Positions 1 to 8,223 of a DNA stretch of 14,036 bases are shown here, piece after piece. The notes under the pieces are model-generated. The model saw nothing but the letters and a program-made list of their open reading frames with translations, was not told where the DNA came from and made no database searches. The stretch spans positions 1 through 14,036 of the forward strand of contig CAKTTM010000018.1 of assembly GCA_934615145.1 (NCBI GenBank), in the 5' to 3' direction. Numbering within the stretch: the first letter of the stretch is position 1; each line of letters opens with the position of its first letter. Position numbers and translations under genes: made by a program. Source of the DNA: an uncultured Clostridia bacterium (lineage in GTDB: Bacteria; Bacillota; Clostridia; Christensenellales; Aristaeellaceae).

Positions 1-2
1 TC

Positions 3-188
3 GCCCGAGAGACCGTCAAGGCCGTGCGCAAGGATGTGCTGAGCAAGTGCTACGGCGGCGACATCACGCGCAAGAAGAAGCTGCTGGAGAAGCAGAAGGA
101 AGGCAAGAAGCGCATGCGCACCTTTGGCAAGGTGGAGCTGCCCAGCGAGGCCTTCATCGCGGTGCTCAAAATGGGCGATGACAAATAA
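3..188 (+). CDS. lepA: Elongation factor 4 (LepA), C-terminal end, truncated by window edge
   Basis: The reading frame is open from the window start and ends at TAA 186-188, giving the last 61 residues. The sequence contains the LepA C-terminal signature: ...[20 protein letters not shown] followed by a Lys-rich stretch ([13 protein letters not shown]) and an ending of the type [14 protein letters not shown]. This matches the conserved tail (the LepA-specific C-terminal domain) of the family. LepA is a ribosome-binding translational GTPase acting in the cytoplasm on stalled or maturing ribosomes. The GTPase and other domains lie outside the window. The zinc-ribbon membrane protein gene begins 12 nt downstream, so the two are probably co-transcribed. 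Confidence 0.95.
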   Translation, partial: ARETVKAVRKDVLSKCYGGDITRKKKLLEKQKEGKKRMRTFGKVELPSEAFIAVLKMGDDK

Positions 189-200
189 GGTAGAGAATCG

Positions 201-1979
201 ATGAAATGTCCCGCTTGCGGTAAATGGAACCGCGCCAGTTTCCCGGTCTGCTTTGCCTGCGGCGAGCCTTTGCCGCAGGCGCAGGCGCCGCGCGCGCCCG
301 GCCAGGCGCCGGAGCCCCCGCGGGTGAGCGAGGCGCCTGTGCAGATCCTGGTGGATGAAGACGGGCAGGAGTCGCAGCGCGTCGACCCCAAGGACCGCCT
401 GGCGCAGGAGATGCGCTATCTGCACCGGCGCAAGCAGGAGGGCGAGAAGCGCCAGGAGGAACTGCGCCGCCAGGCGGCCGAGCAGGGCTTTGCCCCGACG
501 GGCACAGGCGTTGCGCAGTACAGCCGGCGCAGCCAGGTCTTTATGGAGGCCGCGGCGCCCCGGCGCAGCTACCCCAACCCTGACGAGCAGCCGGTGGACT
601 ATGACGGCTATGTGCAGCAGGCCAGCTACTATCGCGCCACAGACGAGCTCAGCGCCCTGCCCACCTCCCAGCGGGGCCGGGGCACCAGCATCCCCCTGCC
701 GCACAAGCAGATACGCCGCGCCAGGCTCTTTGGCCTGACGCGCCTGCTGCCTGGCCTGGCGCTGGCGCTGTTCGTGGCGGCGGCGCTGTTTGCGGGCTAT
801 CACTATATCTATCGCCCGCTGTCCGCGCCCAAGGAGGTGCCGGAGGAGCAGCAGGTGCAGATCACGGCCTCCATCTACAACGACATGGCGGCGCATACCA
901 TCCGCATCCCGGCGCCCGAGGGCGCGCAGATCTATATCAAGGAGCTGCGGCGCAGCTTCATCGTCACCGGCGGCTACGCCAGCTTCCAGGTGGAGGATTA
1001 CAGCTGGTATACCCTGGATGAGAAGGACCTGGAACCCACCATGGATGTGACGCTGACGCCCTATATCAGGACGGGCAATGGCGAGCAGGTGGCGATGACG
1101 CCCATCACCTACACCATCAGCATCCCGCTGTCGCCGCTGACGCTGATCAGCCCTGATGTCACCCAGCTGGAGGTGGCCACGCCCATCTACAACATACAGT
1201 TCCGCGTGATGAAGAACTCCGCCGTCTTCATCAACGGCGAGGATTTCTCCAGCTATGTCAACACGCAGGACGGCCTGATCAATTACATCGCGCCCATACA
1301 GCCCATCGGCGACAACCGCTTCCACATCACGGTGCGCAGCCAGTATTATAGGCAAAATGAGGTGACGCTGGTGCTGCACCGCGCGGTGCAGGACATCCCG
1401 CTGGATCTGGCCAGCACCCTGGAAGACCGCAGCAGCAAGAGCTCCATGACCATCACCGCCACCACCAGGGCGGGGGCCACGATCACGCTGCTGTCGCCCT
1501 ACCACAATCTGGACACCTCGCTTCTGGCCTCCACCGGCGCCTTCAAGTTTGACGCGGTGTTTACCAAGATCGGCATCAACACCATCATCATACAGGCCGA
1601 CTATCCCGGCAAGCAGTCCACCGTAGTCAAGTACGATGTCTACCACCTGCCCGACCCCGACCACTACACGCCCAAGGCCTGGGCGCTCAATGCCGAGTTT
1701 GGCTACCCCGACCTGCTGGCCAACCTGGCCACCAGGGTCAACAACACGCAAATCTACGTGATGACGGGCCCTGCGCTGGAGATCATCTCCACCAAGCCGC
1801 AGTTGGTGGTCTTTGACGCGGCCGATGGCAAGGGTACGCCGATGAAGGTGCTGATGGAAAATCAGACCAAGACCCCCTGGGTGCTGGGCGAGAGATACCG
1901 CCTGTATGCGGACGCCTACGGCAGCTACGGCGGGATACCAAGGTTGATCGCCAGGTATACTTATAAGCCGGTGAAGTAG
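201..1979 (+). CDS. Zinc-ribbon single-pass membrane protein with large extracytoplasmic beta-rich region
   Basis: This is a 592-aa protein of unknown function. The N-terminus is a short zinc ribbon with two CxxC knuckles (Cys3, Cys6, Cys17, Cys20). It is followed by a Pro/Ala-rich linker and a charged, probably helical or coiled-coil stretch (about residues 62-95, rich in Arg, Glu and Gln). One strongly hydrophobic segment at about residues 182-202 should cross the membrane, flanked by Arg/Lys on the N-terminal side, so the zinc ribbon is predicted to be cytoplasmic. The remaining ~390 residues are Thr/Ile/Val-rich and look like successive Ig-like or other beta-sandwich domains outside the cell. 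ATG 201 is chosen because it begins the zinc ribbon directly; the AAGG upstream is a weak ribosome binding site. The start is 12 nt after lepA, suggesting an operon, and the gene ends before the terminator at 2020-2050. Zinc-ribbon plus one-TM proteins are common in Clostridia and often uncharacterised; no specific role can be read from this one. Confidence 0.85.
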   Translation: MKCPACGKWNRASFPVCFACGEPLPQAQAPRAPGQAPEPPRVSEAPVQILVDEDGQESQRVDPKDRLAQEMRYLHRRKQEGEKRQEELRRQAAEQGFAPTGTGVAQYSRRSQVFMEAAAPRRSYPNPDEQPVDYDGYVQQASYYRATDELSALPTSQRGRGTSIPLPHKQIRRARLFGLTRLLPGLALALFVAAALFAGYHYIYRPLSAPKEVPEEQQVQITASIYNDMAAHTIRIPAPEGAQIYIKELRRSFIVTGGYASFQVEDYSWYTLDEKDLEPTMDVTLTPYIRTGNGEQVAMTPITYTISIPLSPLTLISPDVTQLEVATPIYNIQFRVMKNSAVFINGEDFSSYVNTQDGLINYIAPIQPIGDNRFHITVRSQYYRQNEVTLVLHRAVQDIPLDLASTLEDRSSKSSMTITATTRAGATITLLSPYHNLDTSLLASTGAFKFDAVFTKIGINTIIIQADYPGKQSTVVKYDVYHLPDPDHYTPKAWALNAEFGYPDLLANLATRVNNTQIYVMTGPALEIISTKPQLVVFDAADGKGTPMKVLMENQTKTPWVLGERYRLYADAYGSYGGIPRLIARYTYKPVK

Positions 1980-2019
1980 TCGCGGCTGCCCCTCACACCA
2001 CCACCTATAGCGCATACCT

Positions 2020-2050
2020 GCCCCTGTCTACGCCAGATATGGGGCTTTTT
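2020..2050 (+). terminator. Probable rho-independent terminator after the lepA/zinc-ribbon operon
   Basis: GCCCC (2020-2024) can pair with GGGGC (2041-2045), with a small inner TCT/AGA stem inside the loop, and five Ts follow directly (2046-2050). The stem is short but entirely G-C, and the T tract is correctly placed 40-70 nt after the stop codon. Confidence 0.6.
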
Positions 2051-2286
2051 CATCTGGATTTTACACGGCGGGCATATTCAGGCAGCAGAATGATGTATAA
2101 TGGGGCAACAAGGAGGGCAAATAAGATTACAAGCAGACGCAGCGGCACGAATCATGATCCCCGGCGCGCGGGCGCAGTGCCCCTGCCTGCGGCTGTGGCC
2201 TGAATAATGGCCCGGCCCACCCCCTGCATCAGCCAGGGCGGCCCATCAAACAGCCGCCCGGCAGCATGAAAGGACGGATGTATTCA
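2051..2286 (+). other. GC-rich leader region upstream of the PIN-PhoH gene
   Basis: This stretch lies between the terminator and the phoH-type gene and has no convincing full-length gene. It contains a perfect TATAAT (2096-2101) and an AGGAGG (2111-2116) with no ATG/GTG/TTG at proper distance. It also holds a 17-codon ORF (ATG 2154 to TAA 2205-2207) and three short G-C inverted repeats: 2170-2182, 2222-2238 and 2236-2259. The last two share the GGG at 2236-2238, so only one could form at a time. Whether any of this is regulatory is inference; in GC-rich DNA short inverted repeats occur by chance. Confidence 0.4.
2096..2101 (+). promoter_or_regulatory. Candidate -10 box for the PIN-PhoH gene
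   Basis: This is a perfect TATAAT in otherwise GC-rich sequence, downstream of a terminator and upstream of a gene with no other promoter. No good -35 sits 16-18 nt upstream: the hexamer at 2073-2078 is CATATT, and the best TTGACA-like match, TTTACA at 2060-2065, is 30 nt away. The call therefore rests on the -10 alone. Confidence 0.35.
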
Positions 2287-3639
2287 ATGCCTGGCAAGAA
2301 AACCTTCGTGCTGGACACCAGCATACTGGCCGATTATCCCCATGCCCTGTTCGCCTTTGACGATAACGATGTCTGCGTGGCCGATGTCACCCTGGAGGAA
2401 CTGGATAGCCTAAAGACCCGCGGCAATGACGCCGGCGCCAACGCGCGGGCGGCCATCCGGCTGATCGAGGCGCTGCGCCTGGAGGGCGACCTCACCCAGG
2501 GGCTGACGCTGCCCGGCGGCGGCAGCTTCCACATAGAGCTCAACCACCGCAAGGTGCAGCTGCCCCCCGGCTGGGATGACAAGAAGGCCGACAACCGCAT
2601 CATCCGCGTCTGCGTGGGGCTGGCGCGCACCCGGCCGCAGGTCATTTTGGTCTCCAACGATGTCAGCCTGCGCATCAAGGCCAGCTCCCTGGGCGTGGAG
2701 GCCCAGGAGTATCTGGCGGGCCAGATCATCCCCCGGCTCAATGAGCAATATACCGGCCGCTGCACGCTGACCGTGCCGCGCGGCACGATCGATGCCTTCT
2801 ATCATCGGAAGGAATTGAGCGCAGAGCATCTGCAGGAGGTCTGCGGCGATCTGGCGCTGCAGGAGAATCAGTTCGTGCTGCTGGAGGCCGATGGCGCGCC
2901 GGAGCACAGCGCGCTGGGCCGCATGGAAAATGGCCAGCTGGTCGCCCTCAAGTACGCCAAGGAGCGTATGCACGGCGTGTCGCCCCGCAACGCGGGCCAG
3001 CGCTTCATGCAGGAGGCGCTGATGATGCCCTGTGACCGCGCGCCGCTGGTGATCCTAAAAGGCGCGGCCGGCACCGCCAAGACCTTCTTTGCCATCGCGG
3101 CGGGCCTGTGGCAGATCAACCGCCACCACCTGTACAGCCATGTGCTGGCGGTGCGCCCCAACATCAAGTTTGACGAGGAGATCGGCTTCCTCAAAGGCAG
3201 CGAGGAGGAAAAGATCGCCCCCCTGATGCGCCCCATCATCGACAACATCAACGCGCTCTTCCCCGGCGATCCCCAGATGCCCGAAAAGCTGGAGGAGTAC
3301 GGTACCATCGTCTACCAGGCCATGGCCTTCATGCGCGGCCGCAGCATCACCGATACCTGGATCATCGTCGATGAAGCGCAGAACATGACGCCCACCCAGG
3401 CCTTTGGCATCATCAGCCGCGCCGGCGCCAACACCAAGATCGTGCTGGCCGGCGATCCCGGCCAGATCGACAACCCCTACCTGGACGCCACCAACAACGG
3501 CCTGGTCTACGCCGCCGAAAAGATGAAGTCCAGCCCCCTATGCTGGCAGATCACCCTGGACGACAGCGAATGCGTCAGAAGCCCGCTGGCCAGGGAAGCC
3601 GTGCGGCTGATGCGGCTCAAGGGGCAGGAGGAGGGGTGA
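2287..3639 (+). CDS. PIN-PhoH family ATPase (YlaK/PhoH2-like)
   Basis: This is a predicted cytoplasmic protein of 450 aa, the usual length for PIN-PhoH fusions such as Bacillus YlaK. An N-terminal PIN nuclease domain (about residues 5-135) shows the acidic metal-binding set: Asp10 in VLDTS, Glu37/38, Asp102 in ADNRI and Asp125 in SNDVS. The C-terminal PhoH ATPase domain has Walker A GAAGTAKT (259-266) and Walker B IIVDEAQN (359-366). PhoH2 proteins are known to combine sequence-dependent RNA unwinding and RNA cleavage, so a role in RNA turnover is inferred. The ORF is open from ATG 2266, with a further ATG at 2278. I prefer ATG 2287 because family members begin a few residues before the K-T-F-V-L-D strand and because GGA-rich sequence lies 8-12 nt upstream; none of the three has a strong ribosome binding site. 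The gene is monocistronic, ending before the terminator at 3696. Confidence 0.93.
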   Translation: MPGKKTFVLDTSILADYPHALFAFDDNDVCVADVTLEELDSLKTRGNDAGANARAAIRLIEALRLEGDLTQGLTLPGGGSFHIELNHRKVQLPPGWDDKKADNRIIRVCVGLARTRPQVILVSNDVSLRIKASSLGVEAQEYLAGQIIPRLNEQYTGRCTLTVPRGTIDAFYHRKELSAEHLQEVCGDLALQENQFVLLEADGAPEHSALGRMENGQLVALKYAKERMHGVSPRNAGQRFMQEALMMPCDRAPLVILKGAAGTAKTFFAIAAGLWQINRHHLYSHVLAVRPNIKFDEEIGFLKGSEEEKIAPLMRPIIDNINALFPGDPQMPEKLEEYGTIVYQAMAFMRGRSITDTWIIVDEAQNMTPTQAFGIISRAGANTKIVLAGDPGQIDNPYLDATNNGLVYAAEKMKSSPLCWQITLDDSECVRSPLAREAVRLMRLKGQEEG

Positions 3640-3886
3640 GGGGCCCAGGTGGGACAGGTAGCCTACTAAACTAAGGGTCATCACATATCTTGTTGTCAAG
3701 CGCCTGGCTCAGCCGGGCGCTTGATCTTTTTGGTTAGGCAAGGCAGAGCAAGGCTGCCAACACTGCCCGGTTGATAGATGGTCGACGCCAGTCATGCGGA
3801 AAAGCGTCAGACGAAAATGTGGGCGCTGGTCACTAAGATGAATTCGTGTTTCTATTGTCCTAACTGCTGACTTTTCGCAATACGGA
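3640..3886. other. Intergenic region between housekeeping block and dockerin island
   Basis: Apart from the terminator at 3696-3731, nothing gene-like was found in the region up to the promoter at 3887. The sequence is visibly less GC-rich than the flanking genes. No inverted repeats, tRNA or insertion-sequence ends were recognised at this junction. Confidence 0.6.
3696..3731 (+). terminator. Strong rho-independent terminator after the PIN-PhoH gene
   Basis: A perfect 9-bp stem, TCAAGCGCC (3696-3704) with GGCGCTTGA (3716-3724), extends inward by a further T-G, G-C, G-C, C-G to a TCA loop. It is followed by TCTTTTT (3725-3731). The stem is symmetrical, but the T run is present only on the + strand side, fitting the upstream gene. 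Confidence 0.9.
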
Positions 3887-3916
3887 TTGAATTTATATAC
3901 CGCGCTAAACTATAAT
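3887..3916 (+). promoter_or_regulatory. SigA-type promoter of the first dockerin-transglutaminase gene
   Basis: TTGAAT (3887-3892) and TATAAT (3911-3916) are separated by 18 nt, with the start codon 49 nt after the -10 box. The same two boxes at the same spacing and the same distance to ATG occur before the second paralog (8224-8253). That conservation between two copies is the main support beyond consensus match. Confidence 0.85.
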
Positions 3917-3965
3917 CACTTCAAGCGCATCGTTCAAAATTGATCAAAGTTATTGTGAGGTAATC

Positions 3966-6900
3966 ATGAGCAAGAAGACCAGAGCTGTCATCATCTGTTG
4001 TGTGATGATCGCCGTCAATGTGCTTGGATGGCCGACAGGTCACCTTGCGGTACGGACAGAGACGGCATCTGTTGAGCCCGGCGCTACCGTTGCGCCCGAG
4101 TTCGCAGGCGTTCAAGAGGTTGAGTTGACCACGCCCTTGGAGAGCGACAGCATACAAGACGAGGCCGAGCTGGCCCCAACAGGCGAGTTGGAGCCCGAGG
4201 CAAGCATAGAGCCGACCGAAGCGCTTGCTGAGGAGCCAACGACGCTGCCAATAGAAGAAAAGCCTGTCGAGTCGACAGAGGAGCAAGCTGCGGAAGCTAC
4301 ACTTGAGCCGACAGAAGAACCTGCTCCGGAAGCTACCTTTGAGATGACAGAAGAACCTGCTTCGGAGCCGACGCTCGCGTCGACGGAAGAACTTGCTCCG
4401 GAACCTACTCTTGAGCCGACGGAAGAGCCTGCTTCGGAACCTGTGCTCGAGCCGATTGAAGAACCAACTACGGAAGGTACCTTTGAGCTGACAGAAGAGC
4501 CCGCTGCGGAACTTACGCTCGTGCTAACGGAAGAGCCTACCCCGGAACCTACGCTCGGGCCGACAGATGAGCCTGCTCTGGAACCTACACCTGTGCCAAC
4601 AGAGGAGCCTGCTCTGGCGCCAACGACGGCACCTACGGGAGAGCCAACAGCAGCACTGACCACTGAGCCCACAGAGGAAGCAAAGGCGGAGGCGACAAGG
4701 GAAGCAACAACCGAACCAGAGGCAGAAACCATCAATGAAGTCGAGGATACCGCAGCTGCAGTGGCTGAATCGGAGCCTGTGGCAAGCCCCACACCCGAAA
4801 CCACTCCTGAGCCCGCTCCATTCGCTCAAGGCTATGTGCAGGTCAAGCAGACAGGCGCAAAGGTTTTTCCTAAAGCCAACGCTGGCAGTGAGGCTCTGGC
4901 CGTCATGAGCCGTGGCGACAAGCTCTGGGTATCTTCGCGGTATCTTGTAGCACAGGAAGCCTCCGACAAGGACTGGCTGCTGTGCCACTTTGATACACAG
5001 GAAGGCTTGAGAAGCGGCTACATGAGGGTCAGTGATCTTAGTCCGCTCACCCAGCAAGAGAGTCAGGCCCTGGTGGATCAGGTACGCGCCGCGGGCACCG
5101 GCGGCAGCTACGGCGGGCACCCGCTGCCCAGGCTTGACTGTCAGCTGATTGAAAGCACGCTAACACCCTCGCCGCTGCCCGCAACTGAGCCTCCTCAGCC
5201 AGTCCAGCAGGCGCGAAGCCTGATGGAGATCTCCCAAAGCAGTACCGACGCGCCCCTACAGGCGCTGGAAACAGAAGCCACAGAAGAACCAGGTGATAAC
5301 CCAACAACAGACCTCACACAGGTGCAGACAGCTGAAATCACAGTAGAACCCATTGTGCAGCCCGCGAGAGAATCTACGCAGGAGCCATCGACTGAACCCG
5401 TACCAGAACCAACGACAGAGCTGGCGCCTGAGTTGACGGTCGGGCCGACAGAAGAGACAACGGTTGAACCCGCACTGGAGCCGACGCCTGGCGTTACGGC
5501 GGTAGTGACACTGGAGCCCACTGCTGAGCCCATAGCGGAGTCTGCAGAAGAACCTGCGCAGAAACCGTCGGCTGAACCCACGCCAAAACCAAGCGTGGAG
5601 CCCACGGAAGAACCTGCTCAGGCATCGACTGTTCAGCCCGTCCAGGAGCCGACTCACGAGCCCTCAGGCATTGCCGATGCTGAGCACGGTGCGGCCTTCA
5701 CCGAGCCGGATGTGCCCGAGGCGCCCCCCTCTCCCTACCAGCTCGTCTTTGAAGGCGGCGAACCCCCGGCGACCATCTCAGCCAGTGAGACCGGCGTCCT
5801 ATGGCAAAGCGGCGGGGGCATAATGATGCGCGCCCGCAGCAGCGTTCAGGCACTGAGTGTGGCCTATCTGACCTACACGCCAGAGCCCATCCTGGCGGGC
5901 AGGCAAGCAACCATCACCGTCCATGCTGAGGGCGGGGATGGGCAGTACCGCTACAAGCTGGTCCTTTACTACAATGAGGATCCCAGTGGAGAGTACTTCC
6001 ACAGTCAGCCCGCCTTGCCCTTCTCCCACAGTCCCGTATTTGACTATACCTTTGATCAGCCTGGATATTACATGATAAAGGTTTATGTCGAGGACTACAG
6101 CGGTGCACAGCTGGTGTGGACGGACAGCAAGTTCCTGGTGACCACGGCCGCAGACTACAGTAACCCTAGCAAGGTCGCCGGCAAGGTGGCGGAGCTGGCT
6201 GTCCAGTGCAAGGGCGCGGCCTCCACGCCCTATGAGCGTGCCCTATGGCTGCATGACTGGTTGACAGCCAACGCGGACTACGATGAGAGCCTGACCATCT
6301 ACAAGCCAGAGGGGGTACTGCTGCTGGGCAGCGGCGTCTGTGACAGCTATGCCCGTGCCTACCAGATGCTCCTTGGCGCTGTGGGCATCCCCTGCCTTTA
6401 TGTCACCCACGAGGCCGGAAATCATGCCTGGAATCTGGTGCAGCTGGATGGCCACTGGTACCATGTTGACGTTACTTGGGATGATCCGGTCGGTGGAGGC
6501 GAAGAGGATCACGAGTACTTCCTGGTATCAGACGATTACATGCGCCAGGACAGCTTTGTACACTCCTATTGGGAGGACAGCGGCGGCAAGCTGCCAGCCT
6601 GCCCCTATAACTGGGGCGAAGCGCCAGTTTCGGCGCCTACGCCCGCGCCGACAGCAGTTGTGGATCCTAATCCCCAGGTGATCTTGCTTGACGATGTTGA
6701 ATACACGATTGTTGATGGGCTTGCCTACGTATCCGACCATGATCTGCCCTATGGCGTCTCGCTGGCCATTCCTGGCAGTGTGCAGGGCTTCTCCGTGCAG
6801 GGAGTACTTGACTCGGCTTTTGCACCCAAACCCTATGTTCCACAGTTGAGCAGCCTGATGCTGCCCGATAGCTTGCGCTCCATTGGTGCTGAGGCCTTTC

Positions 6901-8108
6901 TCCACGTGCGTGTGCCGGGCATGTTGACCATCCCGGCTGGTATTGCCTACATTGGTACCAGCGCCTTTTCCGGCATGGCGGACACCACCAGTATTCAGGT
7001 GGCCGCGGGGAACAAGGTGTTTGCCAGCCGCGATGGGGTACTCTACAGCGCTGACATGACGCGATTGGTGCAGTATCCCGCAGGCAATCCCGCCTCGTCA
7101 TTCACAGTGCCCAGCACGGTGACACATATTGCTGATGGTGCCTTCGCCTACTGTCCAAACCTGCGCGAGATTCATACCAGTAATCGAGAGGTTGACGGGA
7201 GTGTAAGAGCCTTTTCGGGTTCAGATGTTACCATATATGGCTTGCAGGATACGCCGATGCAGGCGAGCTTCATGCGCTACGGTAATCCTCCCTCCTACGT
7301 GGTGGTGGATGGCGGCGCCGCTAAGTTGCCTGCCACCGTTACCATCACGCAAGACTTGAGTCAATACAGCACGGGCCTGCCCGTACCCATCCCCAGCTAC
7401 GAGGCAACTGGTGACGGAGAGGTCAGGGTTGATTTTTACTCTTTGGGTGCCAGGCCAACATTGTTGGAGGCGCCGCCGCATCTTCCCGGCAACTACAAGG
7501 TAGTCGTCACACAGTATGAGGGTGTGAACTATGGCTATGCTAAGGCTGAGCAGATGTTCACGATCCGGAAGCCAAGCGTTGATGCTTTGTTTGGACATAT
7601 CGTCATGAACACGACACAGGCCAGATTGGGTGAAGCTATCATCGCCCAGACAGAGATTGGCGGTGGCTATGGACCGCCCTACTACATTGTCTCGAGTTAC
7701 TGGACTGTGGTGGTCAATGGCCAGGAAGTGGTTATTGAAAGCAAGCAGTCTGATGGTAAGTACACGCATGTCTTTACCGAAGGGTCGAGTGCTTGGTTTA
7801 GCTTTACCTTCACTGACGGGTACCTGGGTAACCGAGAGCTGATCAGCGATGTGGTGACCCTGCTGCCCGCAGTGAGCCCAAGCCCCACGAACACAACCAG
7901 GCCAGTGATTACCCTTACCCCTGTCCCGCTGTTACACGGTGATGCAAACGCCGATGGCTCGGTCACCTTGGCCGATCTGGAGCACCTGATGGATTACCTT
8001 GTGACCGGTGCTGAGTGCAAATCCATGACCAACGCCAATGCGGATGAGCTGGGTGTGGTGGAGATGGCGGATGCCTTGTGGCTGATCAACCGCCTGGTGG
8101 GGGAGTGA
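3966..8108 (+). CDS. Exported multidomain transglutaminase-like / leucine-rich-repeat / dockerin protein (paralog 1)
   Basis: This is a 1380-aa protein. In order it has: a basic N-terminus and hydrophobic segment (residues 8-22), a signal peptide or anchor without a clear cleavage motif; Pro/Thr/Glu-rich repeats (about 27-285); a bacterial SH3-like domain (286-360); a second Pro/Thr/Glu-rich stretch (about 397-580); an Ig/PKD-like domain (about 632-725); a transglutaminase-like domain (about 730-870) with Cys792 in GVCDSYARAY, His820 in NHAWN and Asp835 in YHVDVTWDD; BspA-type leucine-rich repeats (about 904-1115); two Ig-like domains (about 1119-1301); and a C-terminal dockerin (about 1322-1380). 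The triad looks intact, so cysteine-protease or acyl-transfer activity on surface peptides is plausible; substrate unknown. The first dockerin loop (DANADGSVTLAD) is canonical, while the second lacks several calcium ligands. ATG 3966 follows GAGGT at 3957-3961. The gene has its own promoter and no LPXTG-type anchor, so attachment is expected through a cohesin. It is a tandem paralog of the next gene. Confidence 0.92.
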   Translation: MSKKTRAVIICCVMIAVNVLGWPTGHLAVRTETASVEPGATVAPEFAGVQEVELTTPLESDSIQDEAELAPTGELEPEASIEPTEALAEEPTTLPIEEKPVESTEEQAAEATLEPTEEPAPEATFEMTEEPASEPTLASTEELAPEPTLEPTEEPASEPVLEPIEEPTTEGTFELTEEPAAELTLVLTEEPTPEPTLGPTDEPALEPTPVPTEEPALAPTTAPTGEPTAALTTEPTEEAKAEATREATTEPEAETINEVEDTAAAVAESEPVASPTPETTPEPAPFAQGYVQVKQTGAKVFPKANAGSEALAVMSRGDKLWVSSRYLVAQEASDKDWLLCHFDTQEGLRSGYMRVSDLSPLTQQESQALVDQVRAAGTGGSYGGHPLPRLDCQLIESTLTPSPLPATEPPQPVQQARSLMEISQSSTDAPLQALETEATEEPGDNPTTDLTQVQTAEITVEPIVQPARESTQEPSTEPVPEPTTELAPELTVGPTEETTVEPALEPTPGVTAVVTLEPTAEPIAESAEEPAQKPSAEPTPKPSVEPTEEPAQASTVQPVQEPTHEPSGIADAEHGAAFTEPDVPEAPPSPYQLVFEGGEPPATISASETGVLWQSGGGIMMRARSSVQALSVAYLTYTPEPILAGRQATITVHAEGGDGQYRYKLVLYYNEDPSGEYFHSQPALPFSHSPVFDYTFDQPGYYMIKVYVEDYSGAQLVWTDSKFLVTTAADYSNPSKVAGKVAELAVQCKGAASTPYERALWLHDWLTANADYDESLTIYKPEGVLLLGSGVCDSYARAYQMLLGAVGIPCLYVTHEAGNHAWNLVQLDGHWYHVDVTWDDPVGGGEEDHEYFLVSDDYMRQDSFVHSYWEDSGGKLPACPYNWGEAPVSAPTPAPTAVVDPNPQVILLDDVEYTIVDGLAYVSDHDLPYGVSLAIPGSVQGFSVQGVLDSAFAPKPYVPQLSSLMLPDSLRSIGAEAFLHVRVPGMLTIPAGIAYIGTSAFSGMADTTSIQVAAGNKVFASRDGVLYSADMTRLVQYPAGNPASSFTVPSTVTHIADGAFAYCPNLREIHTSNREVDGSVRAFSGSDVTIYGLQDTPMQASFMRYGNPPSYVVVDGGAAKLPATVTITQDLSQYSTGLPVPIPSYEATGDGEVRVDFYSLGARPTLLEAPPHLPGNYKVVVTQYEGVNYGYAKAEQMFTIRKPSVDALFGHIVMNTTQARLGEAIIAQTEIGGGYGPPYYIVSSYWTVVVNGQEVVIESKQSDGKYTHVFTEGSSAWFSFTFTDGYLGNRELISDVVTLLPAVSPSPTNTTRPVITLTPVPLLHGDANADGSVTLADLEHLMDYLVTGAECKSMTNANADELGVVEMADALWLINRLVGE
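4275..4706 (+). repeat. Twelve tandem 36-bp repeats coding a 12-residue Thr-Glu-Glu-Pro unit
   Basis: Twelve consecutive in-frame units of exactly 12 codons occupy residues 104-247 of paralog 1. Typical units are TEEPAPEATFEM, TEEPASEPTLAS, TEEPTPEPTLGP and TDEPALEPTPVP. The first positions T-E-E-P-A are best conserved and the rest varies in the hydrophobic and Pro positions. The copies are diverged at the DNA level, so the array is old or under diversifying drift. Such acidic Pro-rich stretches usually act as extended spacers in surface proteins. Confidence 0.85.
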
Positions 8109-8223
8109 ATCCCAGTTAGCCTACAAATCTGCCTGCCCATTTTCGCGCTTTCTTACGTTATCGCGTTCACCTATAGGCTATAGATATCCGCTTTTTTTAA
8201 ACCCGGGCTGATAGGAAAATGGA
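8109..8223. other. Spacer between the two tandem paralogs
   Basis: The spacer is 115 nt long and AT-richer than the genes. A run of seven Ts (8192-8198) is preceded only by a weak hairpin, so a terminator for paralog 1 is not clearly visible. No mobile-element ends or other genes were seen at the duplication junction. Confidence 0.5.

Noticed and set aside
2410..2973. Antisense frame of 187 codons across the PIN-PhoH gene.
   Set aside because: The sense strand encodes a complete, motif-bearing protein. The antisense product is compositionally odd and lacks start signals.
3640..3965. Insertion-sequence or attachment-site remnant at the start of the dockerin island.
   Set aside because: No terminal inverted repeats, transposase fragments, tRNA end or target duplication could be recognised; only the terminator and promoter are supported.
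4275..4706. CRISPR-like regular spacing of repeats.
   Set aside because: The units are diverged, directly abutting and in frame within a coding sequence, with no unique spacers and no cas genes.
4112..4804. Long antisense frame rich in Gly, Ser and Val over the Pro/Thr/Glu repeats (similar ones at 5195-5605, 8383-8793 and 9643-9906).
   Set aside because: The frame stays open only because the repeated GAG/GAA, CCN and ACN codons of the sense strand give no stop in that antisense frame. It has no promoter or ribosome binding site and reflects the sense repeat.
8155..8198. Possible terminator of paralog 1: CTATAGGCTATAG followed by a seven-T run.
   Set aside because: The palindrome forms only about 4 A/T-rich pairs and is separated from the T run by about 8 nt. 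It is too weak to call, although some termination here is likely.
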